A DNA stretch of 64,000 nt, taken from contig CM076269.1 in NCBI GenBank assembly GCA_038380795.1, forward strand, positions 6,448,001 to 6,512,000, given 5' to 3'. This document shows, piece after piece, positions 1 to 14,559 of this stretch. The stretch comes from Pyrocephalus nanus (taxonomy: Eukaryota; Chordata; Aves; Passeriformes; Tyrannidae). The position numbers and the translations under genes were made by a program. Each line of letters begins with the position of its first letter. Within the stretch, counting starts at the first letter, position 1. The notes under the pieces are model-generated. The model made no database searches. It was given only the letters and a program-made list of their open reading frames with translations, and was not told where the DNA came from.

Positions 1-981
1 TAAAATGAAACTCAGACAGCAAGACTTCTAGGAAAGGACCATCTGAGGTTATCTGGCTTCTCAATCTGCCTTGGGTTGCTCTGATAGCTCCTGATGGATG
101 GGTGCCACCTTTGTTCTGAAAGCAGCCACGGGGAACCCTAGGCTTCCCATCCCAGTGCTTAATGGCAGACCTTGCCATCACACCCCTTGTACTTTCTTCC
201 TGTCTCAGAGAAATCCACTCCTTTCTGCAGGTTAAGCCCATCATTCCTGCCTTTAACTACCATGTGGCCATGGAGAACAGATTATTCCCTCCCCTCTGTA
301 GTCATGCAGGTATTTAAACATGTTCTCTTCTCCCTCTATTTGATTTGCTCCCATGCTAAATGACTCTGAGTTCTTTCTTTCCTCTCAAATCCTGTTTTTC
401 CAGATCTCCAGTTGTTTCTGCAGCTATTCTCCTCCTGATGCACACTTTTGTGAAAAGAACCCACACCCAGAACTAGCTACAGTGCTCTGCTTGTGCCCTC
501 ACTAATGCTGAGGAAAGCAAAGGGCTCATTCCAGCACATATTGCCATGGGAGAATGCTGGTTTCCCCCCACAGCAGAATTTATATCATGCTGGTGATCCA
601 CAGTTCCCAAACCCTTTTTCATCACTATTTTGCCACCTGTCTCAATAGGTACAGCAGATTTTTCCTGCTTATGTATAAATTCCCGCTTTGCTTTCACTGA
701 ATTGCATCCTCCCTCTCTTTCATTTTTTTTTCAGAACATTTCTCCAATTTGTTTGATCTTCTCAAGTGGAAGCTCTTGCACTGAGCAGCCTCTACAAATA
801 CATGGTGCAGTTTAAATTCCCCAGTGTTAAAAATATATGCTTGACTGTAAAACACTCTACTTTTTATATGGAAATAGCAGCTCACTGGGATGCAAGTGGC
901 ACTGTGCTGTATTGCATGCTGAAGCAATCTGGGAGAAAGAAAAACTAATACATACCAAAAGTAAAAATACAAAGTAAGTAC

Positions 982-999
982 ATAAATAAATAAATAAAA
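982..999 (+). repeat. Short (ATAA)n microsatellite
   Basis: About four ATAA units. Confidence 0.9.
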
Positions 1000-3924
1000 G
1001 CAAGCAAATGGGATTGAATTTACAAACATATCAAAAACTTCCTATGCGGAGACATTTACTTTCCATGCAAAAGTAGTTTCTTATCTGCTTTTATCTCCAT
1101 GCTATATGCACACTGTGCAGCTCAGGGGACTGACTGCTTGATGTGTTATTGATTTCAGGGGGAGGGGGACATACAAAACTGACACAAACTTCCTTAGCAA
1201 GTAGCACAACTATTCACTCAACATCCACTGGCCTCTAAAACCAATTCTGCCCTTTTTTCCATGTTCTCTCATTTTGTTTTCAATCACCACTGACAGATAC
1301 CTTCAGCTTTCTTCTCTTTCACACTGCATATGGGAAGCAGCAGTAATTAATTCTAATCACAAAGAAGAAAAGCACAATTGTAGAGCATGTCCAATGGAAA
1401 AACACGGTCAGAAACTCCCCCACTCTTCCTCCTACCTGTCTGCAACTATAATGCACAAAGAACTGAGAATCCAAAAGGGAGAGGAAATGCACCTCTCGCT
1501 CAATATTTTGTGCTTGTAGTAGATCAGGAGTGAAATAGAGAAAAATTAAAGCTCTGTTTAAGTTTCCACACAGTGCACGAATAAACACCTCAGAATGAAT
1601 ATACATTTTAAATGGTCAGCAGAACCCTGGGGACATGTCTGCTGCCAGACTGGGACAGGCTGGTAGACCCCCTAAGGACAATACCCACTTTCTGATACTG
1701 CTCACATCTCTGTGATACTCACTGCATCCAGAATTTTAGTGGCTAAATAAAAATTGATTCTAAAAAGTAGAAGGCCACTGGTGGACAGACCTGGGCTGCT
1801 TCTCTTGGCATCCAGGTCCTGGTGTTTAACCCCTTAGCTACTGTTAGGTCAAAATTTGTAGAGGAGTAAACAAGAAAACTTTGGAGGGAAAAGAGACACT
1901 AAATTCTTTTAAGAAATGCCCAAGGTAGAACAGCACCTAATTAATGATTTTAGAAAAATAGCTGTATAGAACCAAAAATAAGCAAGGAAAAGAAAATCAC
2001 AATTTTGTCTGATAGAATTAAACTGATAGCTCTCTTCAAACACAGAGAGAATATGCTCCTTCATTTAGATACCACTCTCAAGTCTCTCAATAGCCTGACA
2101 ATCATGTGCTATGGGATTTTGTATGGGGATTTAGACATGTTTTCCTTTTAATTAGGTGATACCTCTAAATTTCACAGCACGGTCTGAAATTCCATACCTA
2201 CATTAAATTTTACACCCTTTTCTCCTCCAAGAAAAACATGAACCTAAATCATCCTACAAAAAGCACTAATATTTCTTTTCTCACATGATCCAAAATGTTC
2301 TAGATTTCTAGCCACGATTACTAAGGGGTTGCTTCTGCATTAAAAAGACGAGTAATTGGTTAACAGCACACATTAACACACAAAACCTCCCCTTTTAAGA
2401 CAAAGATGACCAGCAACAAGTCTGATGAGAAGTTCAGAGAGATAAAAGATCATTACATCACATTTTGGCTAAGAGAGAGAGCTGCTTGAACATCAAACAT
2501 TAATGTCAGGCTTTAGTATTACATATTGTATAATCCAAGGGCATATGGATTAAAAAAAAAAAAAATCAGTGAATTATTTCTATATCCTCTGAGTCAGTGA
2601 AAGACAGACAGACTCCAGCAAGCATAGACACATGCACGCTGTGTGTTCAGAACAGCTTGAAGAGGGGTCTGGAAAAGTGAAAGGATGAACATTTTGGATT
2701 CATGGAAATTCCTACAAAAGAAACCATTTCAATGTCCCACTTCCAGGTGGGTACAAGTGGGCTTTTCTTAGCTATTTGGGGTCATTGTTACTTCTGGCTT
2801 CTACCAGAACACAGAATAAAGAGAACAACAAGATGTTTTGCAGATATTTTGAACCCAACAAAACATTTGGCTTACCCTGGGGGTATACAAAGTCAATGGC
2901 CCTTGGAGCAATTTTGACTGGTATTTATTTCTATGGCTTAGCTCAGGCACTCAGGGAAACACTCCTTGTGCTATTTCAGTAGCTTTATACTGCATAGAAG
3001 CTAAAAATCTCTCTGTCCTCATCTCTCTAACATATCACTGGACTGACAGAGACAGCAAAAGAACCCAGCAAATACAGTGTGTTGACTAGCTACTGGCATG
3101 CATAAAAGGAAGCAAGGAAGATGTAATTTCAGTATTTTATTACACTCCAATTTTCACTCAATCTGATTGTAACCAGCCATTTCCAGAGCCAATACTTTCT
3201 TTCAGGGAAGCCTCAGAAGCAGGGACGTTTTTTTTTATCAGTATGAGAGTAGCTTATTGCAGTGTTGATTTATACCAAGGAGCAGGTGGGATAACTTGAG
3301 GCCAACTTGAAGCTTTACCATTTAATAAGCAACGGACAAATGCAACTCATCACTGTATGGTATGCTGTGAAAATACTACTTGCTGTTTTGATTTCCACAA
3401 AAGAGCTGATGCTTTTGTAAAGAATGTGTTGTACTCCTGCAGGTGACAGAAACTCAGGTGATATGAAAAACACTGATTAATCAGGTAAGCATCCCCAAAA
3501 TATATGTATTTAATCTAGATATGCATACAGTTATACATGAATCTGATGGGCCTAGAGATGCAGTTTTTCTCATGCCAGGCCTTTTGCCTCCTTCTGTAAA
3601 CTTCAAAAAAGGATAGGCAATAGCAGGGCCAGAGGTCAAAAAATCTTCAAAAATCACACAAGGGTTTGGATTCTCCTTGAGTTTTGGGCAGTAGTTAGTA
3701 CTAGAACTACCAAAGAAATTCTGATTTTTCAGTTCTCCCATCACTAATTGAATTACCAGGCAGAGCTAGCTGAAGTGCATGCTAACAAATCCGAGTGGTC
3801 ATTATGTTCTCAGTTGCAAGTTTCAGGTTGTTTTTGCTAGGATTTTGTCTCTATTTATTTATTTTTTTTATTATTATGATGTACAGGGTCAGTGCATTCT
3901 TCGGTGATGCAGCAGAGATTTCAG

Positions 3925-4055
3925 ATTCCAGGCAATGGCTGGGAGGAAACGGCACTGGCTTGGCAGGCGTGAAACACAGTTCCGTTCTTAGCTCCGCAAT
4001 TTATTTCCTATCTCACTTTGCACCTGCCTTTTTCTTCTCCCATAATACATTTGTG
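3925..4055 (+). mobile_element. Possible MIR-like remnant
   Basis: GCACTGGCTTGGCAGGCGTG, TTCTTAGCTCCGCAATTTAT, TATCTCACTTTGCACCTGCC and TTTTTCTTCTCCCATAATAC follow the order of MIR blocks, but the core CTTGGGCAAGTCA is not preserved. Could be coincidence. Confidence 0.25.
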
Positions 4056-5599
4056 CATCTAAATTGAACAGCCTTCCCAGCAAGGATGGCCTTTCTCTTA
4101 GTGTTTGTATCTGGCATCGCTCAATAGGGCTCCTGTTTCCTCTTGAGTCCTGAGCAGTATTGTAACTCAGGCAATTAAGATGAGCAAAGAGCCTGATTAT
4201 TCTGCCTAAAATAAGTCTGTAATGGAACTAACGCTGTGCAGATGGGAGAACAGATACCTCATATGACTATTTTGCTCCATTACACAACAAAGAGTCAACT
4301 GTGAGCAGCTCTCTAACAAGCTGGATGTTGGTAGTTTTTTGTCCAGAGCACTCAGCAAATACTGATAAATAATAAGTGAGTGCGCATTTACGAGTGATTT
4401 ACTAACAAAAACTAGGAGCCAACGTTGTAGCACAAACTATACTAAAAAGAAATGGGCACACTTAGTTTGCTGTCACCAGCAGAGGCATCTTCAGTGGTGC
4501 TAATGGAGGCTTGGGCTGCAGACTCTGCAGGGCACAGATTTTGCTCCGTGTTCATACAACAGTTAGCACAGCGGGATCCCGGCCCATTATGGGATGCCAT
4601 GAATGCTAAATTAACACAAATACATATTTAGTAAGGAGCAAATGATAGATGTTTTGTGGACAGCCAGACTGCCATATTATTTGGATTGCAGAGTTCTACT
4701 ACAGCCCAGGCAGTTCTAAGGACACACTATAAAGATGCCCAGGGTATTTTCAGGAGCAGCCTCATGCAATATTTAATCAGCTGAAGTGATCTGAAGCACT
4801 GCTGGTTTTAGGGAGCCTACTTTGCTGTATTCATTTGTGAGCTGTTGCATACAGAAATCTGAGCACACAAGAGATCCAGAATCACAGGTAATGCCTGACA
4901 GAGGTCTTTCTATCTTAGAAATTCAGCCACCAACATCTGCTGAGATGAGTTCTGTTTTAGATGAGATTTACGGAAAAGCTATTGATTAAACTACAGCTTT
5001 AGCTCTGTTTCCCACTCACACACACATACACAAACAATTAAACGCATTACCAAGCTGAATAGCATTTCAAATTATAGGAGTTTCTGCTTTCAAAAGCACT
5101 TAAAAACGTTATCCACAGACATACATATATATGTTTGCACTGTTTAATTGACACTGTTTTCCCAACTCCTTCAAGTCACCTGTAATATCAAGTCAATTAA
5201 GTATTATTTTCCCAACCTATTTACTGAGCTACCTAGCAATCAATCCACCTACACACAGAGAGAACAAATGCTCATGGGGATGGTAGATCTTAAAAATACA
5301 CTGAAAAACTGTCAGCCTTCTCCAATGGCAGCCAGGCTCATAGCTTTGCAGGATTACACAGCCTGACATCTTGCAGAAAATAAGTCCATGGGATAAAAGC
5401 TCCATATTCTGGCAGTACCATTCCTTCTCTGCAAATCAATACACTCCTGTATGGAATAACGTTACTATTTCAAGTTATACACATGCTAAATATGTTTGGG
5501 ATTACATTGGTATAAATAAATGGCAGAGACCACATTTCTTTTCCATCTCTAGTCATGAAGTCTTTCTTAGAACAGAAACTAGTGCCGGGGCAGCTCAGT

Positions 5600-5760
5600 A
5601 ACCAGGGACACTTGGGTAAATCAGGTTTGGTTCCTGCCACTGTGACACACTTCCCAGGTGACCTTGGGCAGGTCACACAAAGCCTGACACCCAAAAAGCT
5701 TGTGCACATGGTGGAGATGCAGTAAATCCCAGATTCTTGGTGTCAGCTGGTCTCCCCATC
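5600..5760 (+). mobile_element. MIR-like SINE remnant
   Basis: ACCTTGGGCAGGTCAC at 5661-5676 matches the MIR core, preceded by TGGTTCCTGCCACTGTGACA and followed about 70 bases later by GTCTCCCCATCTCAG, like the MIR CAGTTTCCCCATCTG segment. Assignment rests on remembered consensus. Confidence 0.45.
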
Positions 5761-6336
5761 TCAGCTCCCAGCTAACAAATCAATCATCTCTAAAACATAT
5801 TAAGTTTTATTACGCATGTGTGCATGGCAGCAGTGAAAGAAACCGAGATAAGATATAATCAATTGCTTTCTGTAAAACTAGTCTCAGTGAGGGTCAGTTT
5901 GGCTCACAGGTGGTGTGTTTGCAAAGTCTCATTGTGATCTCTTGCCAGGAAACAGGAGAGCTTGTCCTGTCCTCTGCCACTTTAGGCTTTGCCACATCTC
6001 TGAAAGGAGCTCCCACTGCAGCTTGACGTATGGGACTCATCTAGTGAAAGGGCACATGATGCCATCAACAAAGACCTTTTTGTCTGTGTTCTATTCCCTA
6101 ACCTTGTAAATCAAAGCATTAAACACTTTTTTTGTCCTCCCTTTGTTTGTGCTGCATCTCAGACTCCATCCCTGAGTGCCAGTAATGTCCCCAGCACAAG
6201 TGGGCTCCAATTTACGCAGGAAAATCTGGGTCTTTCAACATGAACCAAAGAGGAATAAATCCTGGCCTCACACTGTACAGAGCCAGCGTGAGGCTGAAAT
6301 CAGAGATGGCCATAAAGCTCTGTCAGAGTGAAAACC

Positions 6337-6354
6337 ATTATTATTATTATTATT
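6337..6354 (+). repeat. (ATT)6 microsatellite
   Basis: Six ATT units without interruption. Confidence 0.95.
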
Positions 6355-9300
6355 TGTATAGCTTCATTTAGTAGAATTGCAAGTCATACCCCTGTACAAA
6401 TACATACATTTTTGGGCACCAAGCCAGACACTAAAACAACGGCGACTATGACTTATCAGGTGAGACAAGATCAATCGGGCTAGGATTTGGAGTTCAAATC
6501 ACTATTGGAAATAGAGCTTCCTGGCAGCTAAAGCAAACTAAATTAAAGCACAGGTATTCATACTGCCAGGGGATCTCAAAATGAAATTTAAAGGGCTTTT
6601 TTTACAGAATTTGGAAGATAATGCAAACAAATGCCCATGAATATTTGTTCACATTTTACAAGCCTTTGCTTTGGATATTTTCAACCACCTCCAGTATTTT
6701 AGTGTGTGTTCAAGTGATCCACTTTTCATGGTTCAAAAGTCACAGCATTTCAGTGTTCACTGCAAATAGGTTGTCTAACATTTTCAGTTGGAGAATAACA
6801 CCAGATGAATCCCCCTGCTCAGCTGTATCTGTTAAGACAGTCAACTTTGGAATTCAATACCAAGCAAGAACTCGAAAATTCTTTTCTCCTCAGACCACAC
6901 TGGTTTTAGCAAAGGGACCTGCTCAGTGTTTTCAGAGTGGTGTTGCTGGTTTTTTTTGGCCTTCTACACTCATCTCGATCAGGGCTGAAGAAAGGTCTAA
7001 AACTCCAGTCATCTGTCACGATGGCTCTTTGCTACTTTGTCCCTAATATCTGTTCCTCCATTTATGCCCTCTGAGCTCACCTTCCCTCACTAACCAGTTG
7101 CTGTGCCTGCACATCCTGTGCAGTGAGACACACTGTCAGCTGTCCCAGCATCGCCCAACCCCTTTTTTGAGAGGGTGCACACGCAGTGTTTTCCACAGCA
7201 CCTGAAGCCTGTCTTTTTCATCACCTTCAGTGCAAACAGACCACAAGGAAGGAACCGAATTCCACTTTAAATCAGCCACTGCTATATACTGAGGATAGTT
7301 CTGGGACAGACGTTTTATCCCTTATTGTTCTTTTTCATAAGAAAAACACATTGCCTTCCATAAATCTTTGCTGTGAGTCCACAGGGTCATCCATTTGCCA
7401 AAAGAGCAATTATTGATTATTCCCAGTCTGCAGCTTCTGTCGCTGTTCCTGAAAGTTTGTGTCCATTTCTAATCAGACCTAAGGTTACAGCTCGGCTTTT
7501 GTCATCTGCTTTCCTGGGAAACAGCAATATCCCAACAATATCCACAAGCAGTGCAGTGATATAAAGCATCAGAAAGAATGGGTTCTTAATAAAGGATCTT
7601 CTCTTATTAGAATCCCATATTTTAGCAAGGTTGATGCCCTGCATATCAGTCAAATCAACTGCAATTGCAGTCCAACCTCTGGGTCTGTCTGAGCAGGAAT
7701 CTCTGCCAACTCTTTCTAGCACATTATGGCTTAGAGGAAAAATTAGGCAGCATTTCAAAATACCAGTTAGGTGTAAGATTGAGCCAGGCATTTAAGAGTA
7801 ATGATCAAACACTTGAAATTTCAAATTGGGTGTTCTGATCTTTCTTGCTCACCAAATGATCACAATCTCACCGAGGCACACTAAAAGACTAACTGATATT
7901 CAGGGGTTTTACATGAAAACCTCAGCCATAGCTGGAACTGACTGGCCCCAGGAAATCCCAGTGACACTCCTTCTTAGGTCATTAGTTTGAATCAATGATG
8001 ATGGCTCGAAGGGGCTACTGTGGAATGAGCTGCTAATAATCATCATATGTACAAGACAGCATTTCAGAGTGGGCTGGGACGCCCCACGTCAGCCTTTACT
8101 TTATGTTCATGTGTCTAATCCCCATATCAGATAATTCACACCCATTTAAGAGTACCAGCCTGGGAAAATAAATCCTCAGATAACCTGCAAAGTCAAATAA
8201 TCCACCAAATCAGATGTGGTGGGATGACTGGGGATAGGGAAACTATTAGGAAAAAAGGTGCAGACTGTGGGAGTCAGAAGCAGTGGAGCTTGACGAGGAA
8301 AAGGGATGCTGAGGTAAATGTCCCCTCATCTTATCCATAAGTGTGGGCAGAGACCACGCTGTTCCCAGAGCATTTTGGCTTGTTTTTTTCACAGAGAATG
8401 AGCAGCCTGTTCATGAGAGAATGTAATACTATATGGAATAAATGAGATTTGAAAACTGCATATTTTCCACCCACACTACAATGGGCATTATTGCTGGCAG
8501 CCAGCAGTGGGAATAACTGGGTAGACAACCAGCCTTAATTAGGAGGAAGGCATATTCTTCTCAGGAGAAAGGTAGGATCGCAAATGTTTGCATCGAGCAC
8601 ATTCCATGGATTTCAGACGTAGCACCATTTGAAAAGCGAGGTCTGATTGAAAATGAGTGCACTGTAGGGCATCATTTTCAAAGTTCTGCACAGAATATTC
8701 CTCCAGACAAGCAAAGGGGAACGGGGTTTCAGATGCTGTCGCTTCTTACTCTCTGAATTGTAGGCAGTGCATTCATCCAAAATACCAAGTGTCAGAAGCA
8801 AGGGGCACAATGTCTGCAAGGGCTGAGCCCTCTGAAACACCACAGACCCCCGAGCTGCCATTTGAGCAACTCAAGTTGAGCTAGAAAATTGGTCAAGTCT
8901 GGGTTCCTATGCAGCCTTATGGACAAACCTGGTCAGCATTGATACTGGGAATAAGCAAGTTGGACAGTCTGTGTAAGGTGTGAGCAATTACACCCCATTA
9001 AATCACAGTGGTATTATTATGGGAACTTCCTTTGGGGCCACAAGGGGCTAGGAAGGCCAGACAGATCAAGAGTTCCTCAAGCAAATATGGCCTTTCACTC
9101 TCAGCACATCTGCAGCTGACCCTCAGAAGTGTTAGTCCATCACAGAGCACACCACTGCCTCGGCTGCCAGAGCTGCCAGCAGAGAGATGAAAAAAGTTGT
9201 TCTTAAAAAGCATTTTGCAAAGGGATTTCTCATGTAAGATCAACATTTGTAGAACAGTTTTGATGCCCTTCCTACATTGGTGTTGTTTTTAGAAAACTGT

Positions 9301-10889
9301 TTGAAAACAAAATGCTGATTATTCTTCATGGTGACAAACTGAAATGCTGTATTGTTTATACTGCTTTGGAAGTGTTTCGGCTGCAGACATCTGAACCTGG
9401 CTCCATTTCACTTCTGTATGGCTTCCAGCCTACCCTGGAGACATACTCACACACAGGCAGCCCTGTCTGCTGCCCTCCCACTAGCAGGCTGCCACCAAGC
9501 CAGGAGGTGCTGCTTCCTCTAAAGCAGTTGTCAGTGTCAGCACATGAATCCACTGACAGATGGAGACTGAAAGTCATGAAAAAAAAAACAGTCCTGCCCT
9601 AGAGATCTAATCTATCAGCTTCCCACCATGTCTCACTCCTCTTGCTCACCCAGGAACTCACTCCCTAAACTCCCCTGGAAGATGAATCTCCTTAGGGCCA
9701 AAGCACAAAGCTGCCAAGAAGATGGCAGAGCCCAGGTTTTGTTGTTTCACACTGTAATTACACATTAAGATTTGGAATGTTTTTCTGGTTTGTTTTTTTT
9801 TTTTTCAGAGGCAGCTGAGCCTCTCTGTCCTGTCCCATCCAGATGGTGCTCCAACTGGATACGAATCTTCAGACAACGCTTTTCAAACTTGAACTAAAAA
9901 CCCAAGAACAAGAAGAGAAATTGTAACTGAGTGAATTCTGTGCCTGTGAAAGAAACAAGGCTGCTGGAGGGTGGGAGAGAAGAGTGCAATCCCCTAAATG
10001 CCTCCAGTATCCATAACAGGCACTCAGACCAACTGTACCAAACTTTAAGGCATGGCCCATTTATGTTTGTGCTTTCAAAACAGCAAGCCAATGTGGCCTG
10101 CATTCCAAGTACAGTGTGATGCAGTTCCTCGAGTTGATATAGAATGTTAGGGTTTGGGCTGGGCTTTTGTTTTTGTTTTAAACAAGAAAAGGCCATTGCC
10201 GAGGTCTGTCTGTCAGAACTGAATCAAGACCATAAAGTCGTGCAGATGGGAACAGGAGTCAAAAACAAATAGCAAGTTTTGATCCTACAAGGTAAACGAT
10301 TTCTTCCTGAACACCCCTGCAACTATTTACACAAATTCCATTCTAAGAGTCCAAAGCCTGGGGAGCCAGCATGATGCCTGATGCAAGAACAGCAAGCCAG
10401 TACATGACAATCCAAAAGAAAGTAAATTTGAGCTCCTTTTAGATCACCTACCATGCGATTATAAAGGAAGCCCCTCTATCTAAATGACTTCATGTTAATT
10501 TTCTTCATCTGTTTCACACTTCTCCCCCTTTATCTCCCCACTTCTCCAGCAATACAAATGATGTTGGCTTGGACATATTTTCTCTCCAGCAGTTCAATAA
10601 TTTGGAGACAGCGATGCATCAGAGCTCTCTGTTGGAAAGCACATTCAAACATTTACTATTCACTCCTACGCTGATTACTCACTCAGAATGCCTAAAAAAA
10701 ATAATAATAGCAACATTAAAACCCAACAAAAATACCAACCTAAAACAAAAAAGGGAATATGGAAGTGTACAGCATTAAAATAAACTCTGGTTCCTTTGCC
10801 AAACTCATTAATAATTTTGGCTTTCCAAAAAAAAAAAAAACCACACAAAAAAAAAATTTGGATTGCTCTGCTCTTCAAGTATCAAAACA

Positions 10890-11060
10890 TCCAATTAACA
10901 CAGCTAATTAGCGTCACAAACAGCAGTCAAAAGAATGGTAATTTAGATTCAGGATTTCAAAGGTTTCTTAATCCCAGGCCAATGCAACTAATCTCTCAGA
11001 GGCTGAAAGTGTTTTGTTATTGCAATGCAATTGTATAGCATCCCATCAATTAGTGGCATT
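10890..11060. promoter_or_regulatory. CNE-like stretch with GCTAATTAGC palindrome
   Basis: CCAATTAA is followed by the 10-bp palindrome GCTAATTAGC (10903-10912). About 100 bases later ATTGCAATGCAATTG (11019-11033) is a near-palindrome containing C/EBP-like half sites, then ATCAATTAGTGG. No repeat signature is visible. Confidence 0.25.
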
Positions 11061-11959
11061 GCAGGGAACACTCTCTTGCATGATTCATTTGTATAATCAG
11101 AACCCAAAAAAAAAACGAGGCGGAGGGGGACAAGAAGGAACAGAGAAAGCTAGCTCCTTAAAATATGCAGTATCAATTTTTCCAAATAATTTATACCAAA
11201 GCTGGAAATGTTTGTGAATAACACCACGTCCTTCCCCAAACTGAGCCAGCAGGCTGAAGGGCTTTTGCTAGTTTTTAAGAGATTAACAGGACAGGTAAAG
11301 CCAGCCCCACAAGTGACATCAGCTGGCCTGCAATTAGATGTGTTGGCTGATATGAACATTTTCTTAGGAAGGGGGTGGGAGGAAATACGTTTGAATGAAA
11401 AGATCCCTTTCCTACCAGCCTTCCCTTTATGCAGGAAACACAAAAATGGCAAGACTCTCATCACACAGACACTGTTACATCCTCATCACAGTTAACTGCA
11501 CATCATCCAGGGATTTGACCCCAAAGCTCCTGGCAATCCTAAAGTTTACCATGTATCTTACATCACCATTCATATTTCCGAAAGCCCAGCTTTTCCAGTG
11601 GATGGGATTGGAGGAGTACTCAGGAACACTGTTGGAATCACTACTCTTGTCTTGGCTACAGAAGTCAAGTTACCAAATTAAGATCTGAAGGTGTATCTGC
11701 AACACCCAATTGTCTCTATTTGTCCATTTTAGAGGTCAAATCTACTGGAAAGTGAGCAAGGTACAAGTTCAGATACAAACATTTTCCATGTTACTCTGTA
11801 AGTTCTAGACCAGCTCAACCTTAGTTTCTCTCAAAATTTTCAAATTTTTACCTTCTTTCATACTCTGCTGCCTGAGCCTTCTGAAAAACGTTGCAGTCTT
11901 TTGGCCTTCTGCTGAATTTATTTGTATTTCAGACTAAAAGGCTTGAATTTTGCACTGTA

Positions 11960-12080
11960 CCTTTCCCAGCACCAACAGACTGAAATGCCTTGCAGCTAAT
12001 CCTTGCTCTGGCCTATAATGCAACCTTGCAAGTCACTTGTGCCTCAGTTTCCCTGACTTTAAAGCAGTGCTAAGCATTCC
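11960..12080 (+). mobile_element. MIR/CORE-SINE-like remnant
   Basis: The run GCAACCTTGCAAGTCACTTG followed by TGCCTCAGTTTCCCTGACTT matches the classic MIR core (CCTTGGGCAAGTCACTT then CCTCAGTTTCCCCATCTG). Divergence is high, so this is an ancient copy. Boundaries are approximate. Confidence 0.6.
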
Positions 12081-14559
12081 CAGACTACACTCCAAAAGGA
12101 TGCACTGCACATTTGAAAAAGGAAACAGCACAAAGTAGTGCCTGAGCTCCAGAATCAAATCATTATATTCTGTGAGCATGACAAGTCGAGAGGATTCTGG
12201 TAAAGATGACATTTCAGAATAATGGTGGTAAATCACTGATTCACTTTAGGCAACCTCCACGCAGAACTGACCTGTTCAGCACATCCTGCACCTCGAAGAA
12301 TGTTCTAACAACAAAGCTTTTTCCTTCCAGCATAGGCACACACTGCCCCACACCTGCTCACCACAGGGTCTTTCAGCTCTGTTTCCTGTTGGGTATGCAG
12401 CTGTCTTCCAAACCATCACCATTTCTGCTGCTGAGGTAGCTGAGGGCTCCACCATTCTGGAAGCCTAGTTACAAAATTTAGTCTATGCTTAGAAGAGGCT
12501 GGGGGTAAAACACTCACTACAAAGTAGCTGGTCCTACCAATAGCATCCTTTCTTCAGGTCTGAGAAAAGAGAGAAATCCTGAAAGCAAATGGACTTGAAT
12601 CAAAACACGAGCAAGCTGTTGGAAAATAGATTCTTTATGACAGGAGGGAACCTTTGCCCTCCTCAGTCCTAATTTCTAGCTCCTGTATCAGACCTGCCAT
12701 ACAACTGCAGTTAATAAGATTGCATTGAATGAGACAACCCACGAGCAGAACAGGATCTGTAATGAGTTAAGTGCATGGCCAAATCGAACCGAAGTCAAGA
12801 ACAGGGAACATAGAAAAGCTAGGACCACTGTCTTCATGAGCCCAGTAAATGATCCCAGTATCAGTTCTGGTCAAGGCAAAGTAGGTGTAAAAAAGGTGTC
12901 CAGAGGTGAAAAAAAGTTAATGCACAAATATAGTGTTCACTCCTGAAACCATTACCATGTTTTAAGGCATAAAGCACTAATGAAGATGTATAGACTCAAT
13001 CTCATGGACTTATAGACTGAATCTTTGTCTCACTTATATTAAGCTCTGGCTGGTCTTGCCCACTCAATCATCCTTAACACACTCATTGGCATCAACTGCT
13101 CCTTTTGTCCTGTACAGACAGAGCAACTCTCATGCTGCAGGTTTTGATATGAAGTCTAAAAAATAATTATTAAAGGGTGCTTTGTTGAGACTGGACACTG
13201 TAATGGTTGGGTTGAGCTCTTGCCATTCACTCAAGAAAAATTAGGAGAAAGAAGACCTTTAGGAAGCCCAGACAAAGCAAAAAATGTCTCTGAAGAGTAT
13301 ATTTGATTAATGCATGTTATTAGAAATGGTCCAAATGGGAACCTTATGTATGAATTCTTTCACTGTTTTGGGACTAAGGAATTCTCAAAACAAAGTCTGC
13401 CTGCATTATTTTTACAACAGAACAGGTTTTAAAAAAGAAAAGGAAGGAATCTACATTCACTTCTGGTTGACAACAGTGAGAAAGCTTACCAGTCTTGCAG
13501 GATTCAAACCTCAAGGGCAGGTATCCTTAGGAAAGAGGGTGAAACCAAAGAAACATTTATACTATTTCTTTAAAAGTGCTGAATCGCAGAGCCACCAAAC
13601 AACTCAATAACACTAGGAACACTAATCTTGTGCTCTCCCTCCAAAACATATCCTAAATCTCTGTACCATCCAGCTAAGCTGACACATAAGGCAGGACACT
13701 CTCACCTCACACATACAGGTGACAAAATTCAAACCCTGAAAAAACTTTAGGAAAACAACTCAACTTCTGAGCATTAAGTATTCAAATTATGTGTCCCTTC
13801 AACTTTTGTTCTTCTCTTGCATAAAGAACAATTGCTATCAAAAGATTCAAGGCACCTTCTGGTTCTGTCTCAGTTGAGAAAGTGGTATTTTGATCAAGAT
13901 GGTCCAACATTTTTTATGTCCCGCTCCAGCTTGAACACAGAACTCATGGACAAAAGAGATTGCAAAGGGAGGAACAGGTATTTCAAAATAAGACTACAAA
14001 AGTTAGAACATTGCTGGTGAAGTCAAATTTTAGCTGAAATCCTGCTTCTCAACCTTACTGAAACTCAAGAAGTAAGACTTGGCTAATTAAACCATGATAA
14101 AAAGCCTGTGCATATAAATAAACAAATATAATCTACATATTTTATAGTCCAGTGGATTGTTTTCCAAACCTCATGTTCCTGATGTATAAGATAGAAAGAA
14201 TATTTGCCTTCCTTTCTAAAACAGTCTGAAATTCATGAACATAGAGGTTATTATACAGGAGCTTTGAAATACTCTTTATGTAGGCACATTTACATCATTT
14301 TTTCACCTTGTCCTTTCTAGAAGTGCTTGGAAATCTGCAGTAGATGCACAGCAAGAAAGAATCTTTGTTTGACTAAAAAAAAAAATAAAAAATATATCTT
14401 GAGGTCTGGAATTCCTAGTGCTAGTGAGCCTAAGTCAGGTGGTGAAATATGATCTCAGCATCATTTCTATGTATATTAGCTCAGAGTTAATAGATAGGTA
14501 CATAGATCTACATTACAATTAATAAGTGTAGCCAGGGAAAAGTAGGTCCCACAGCACAC

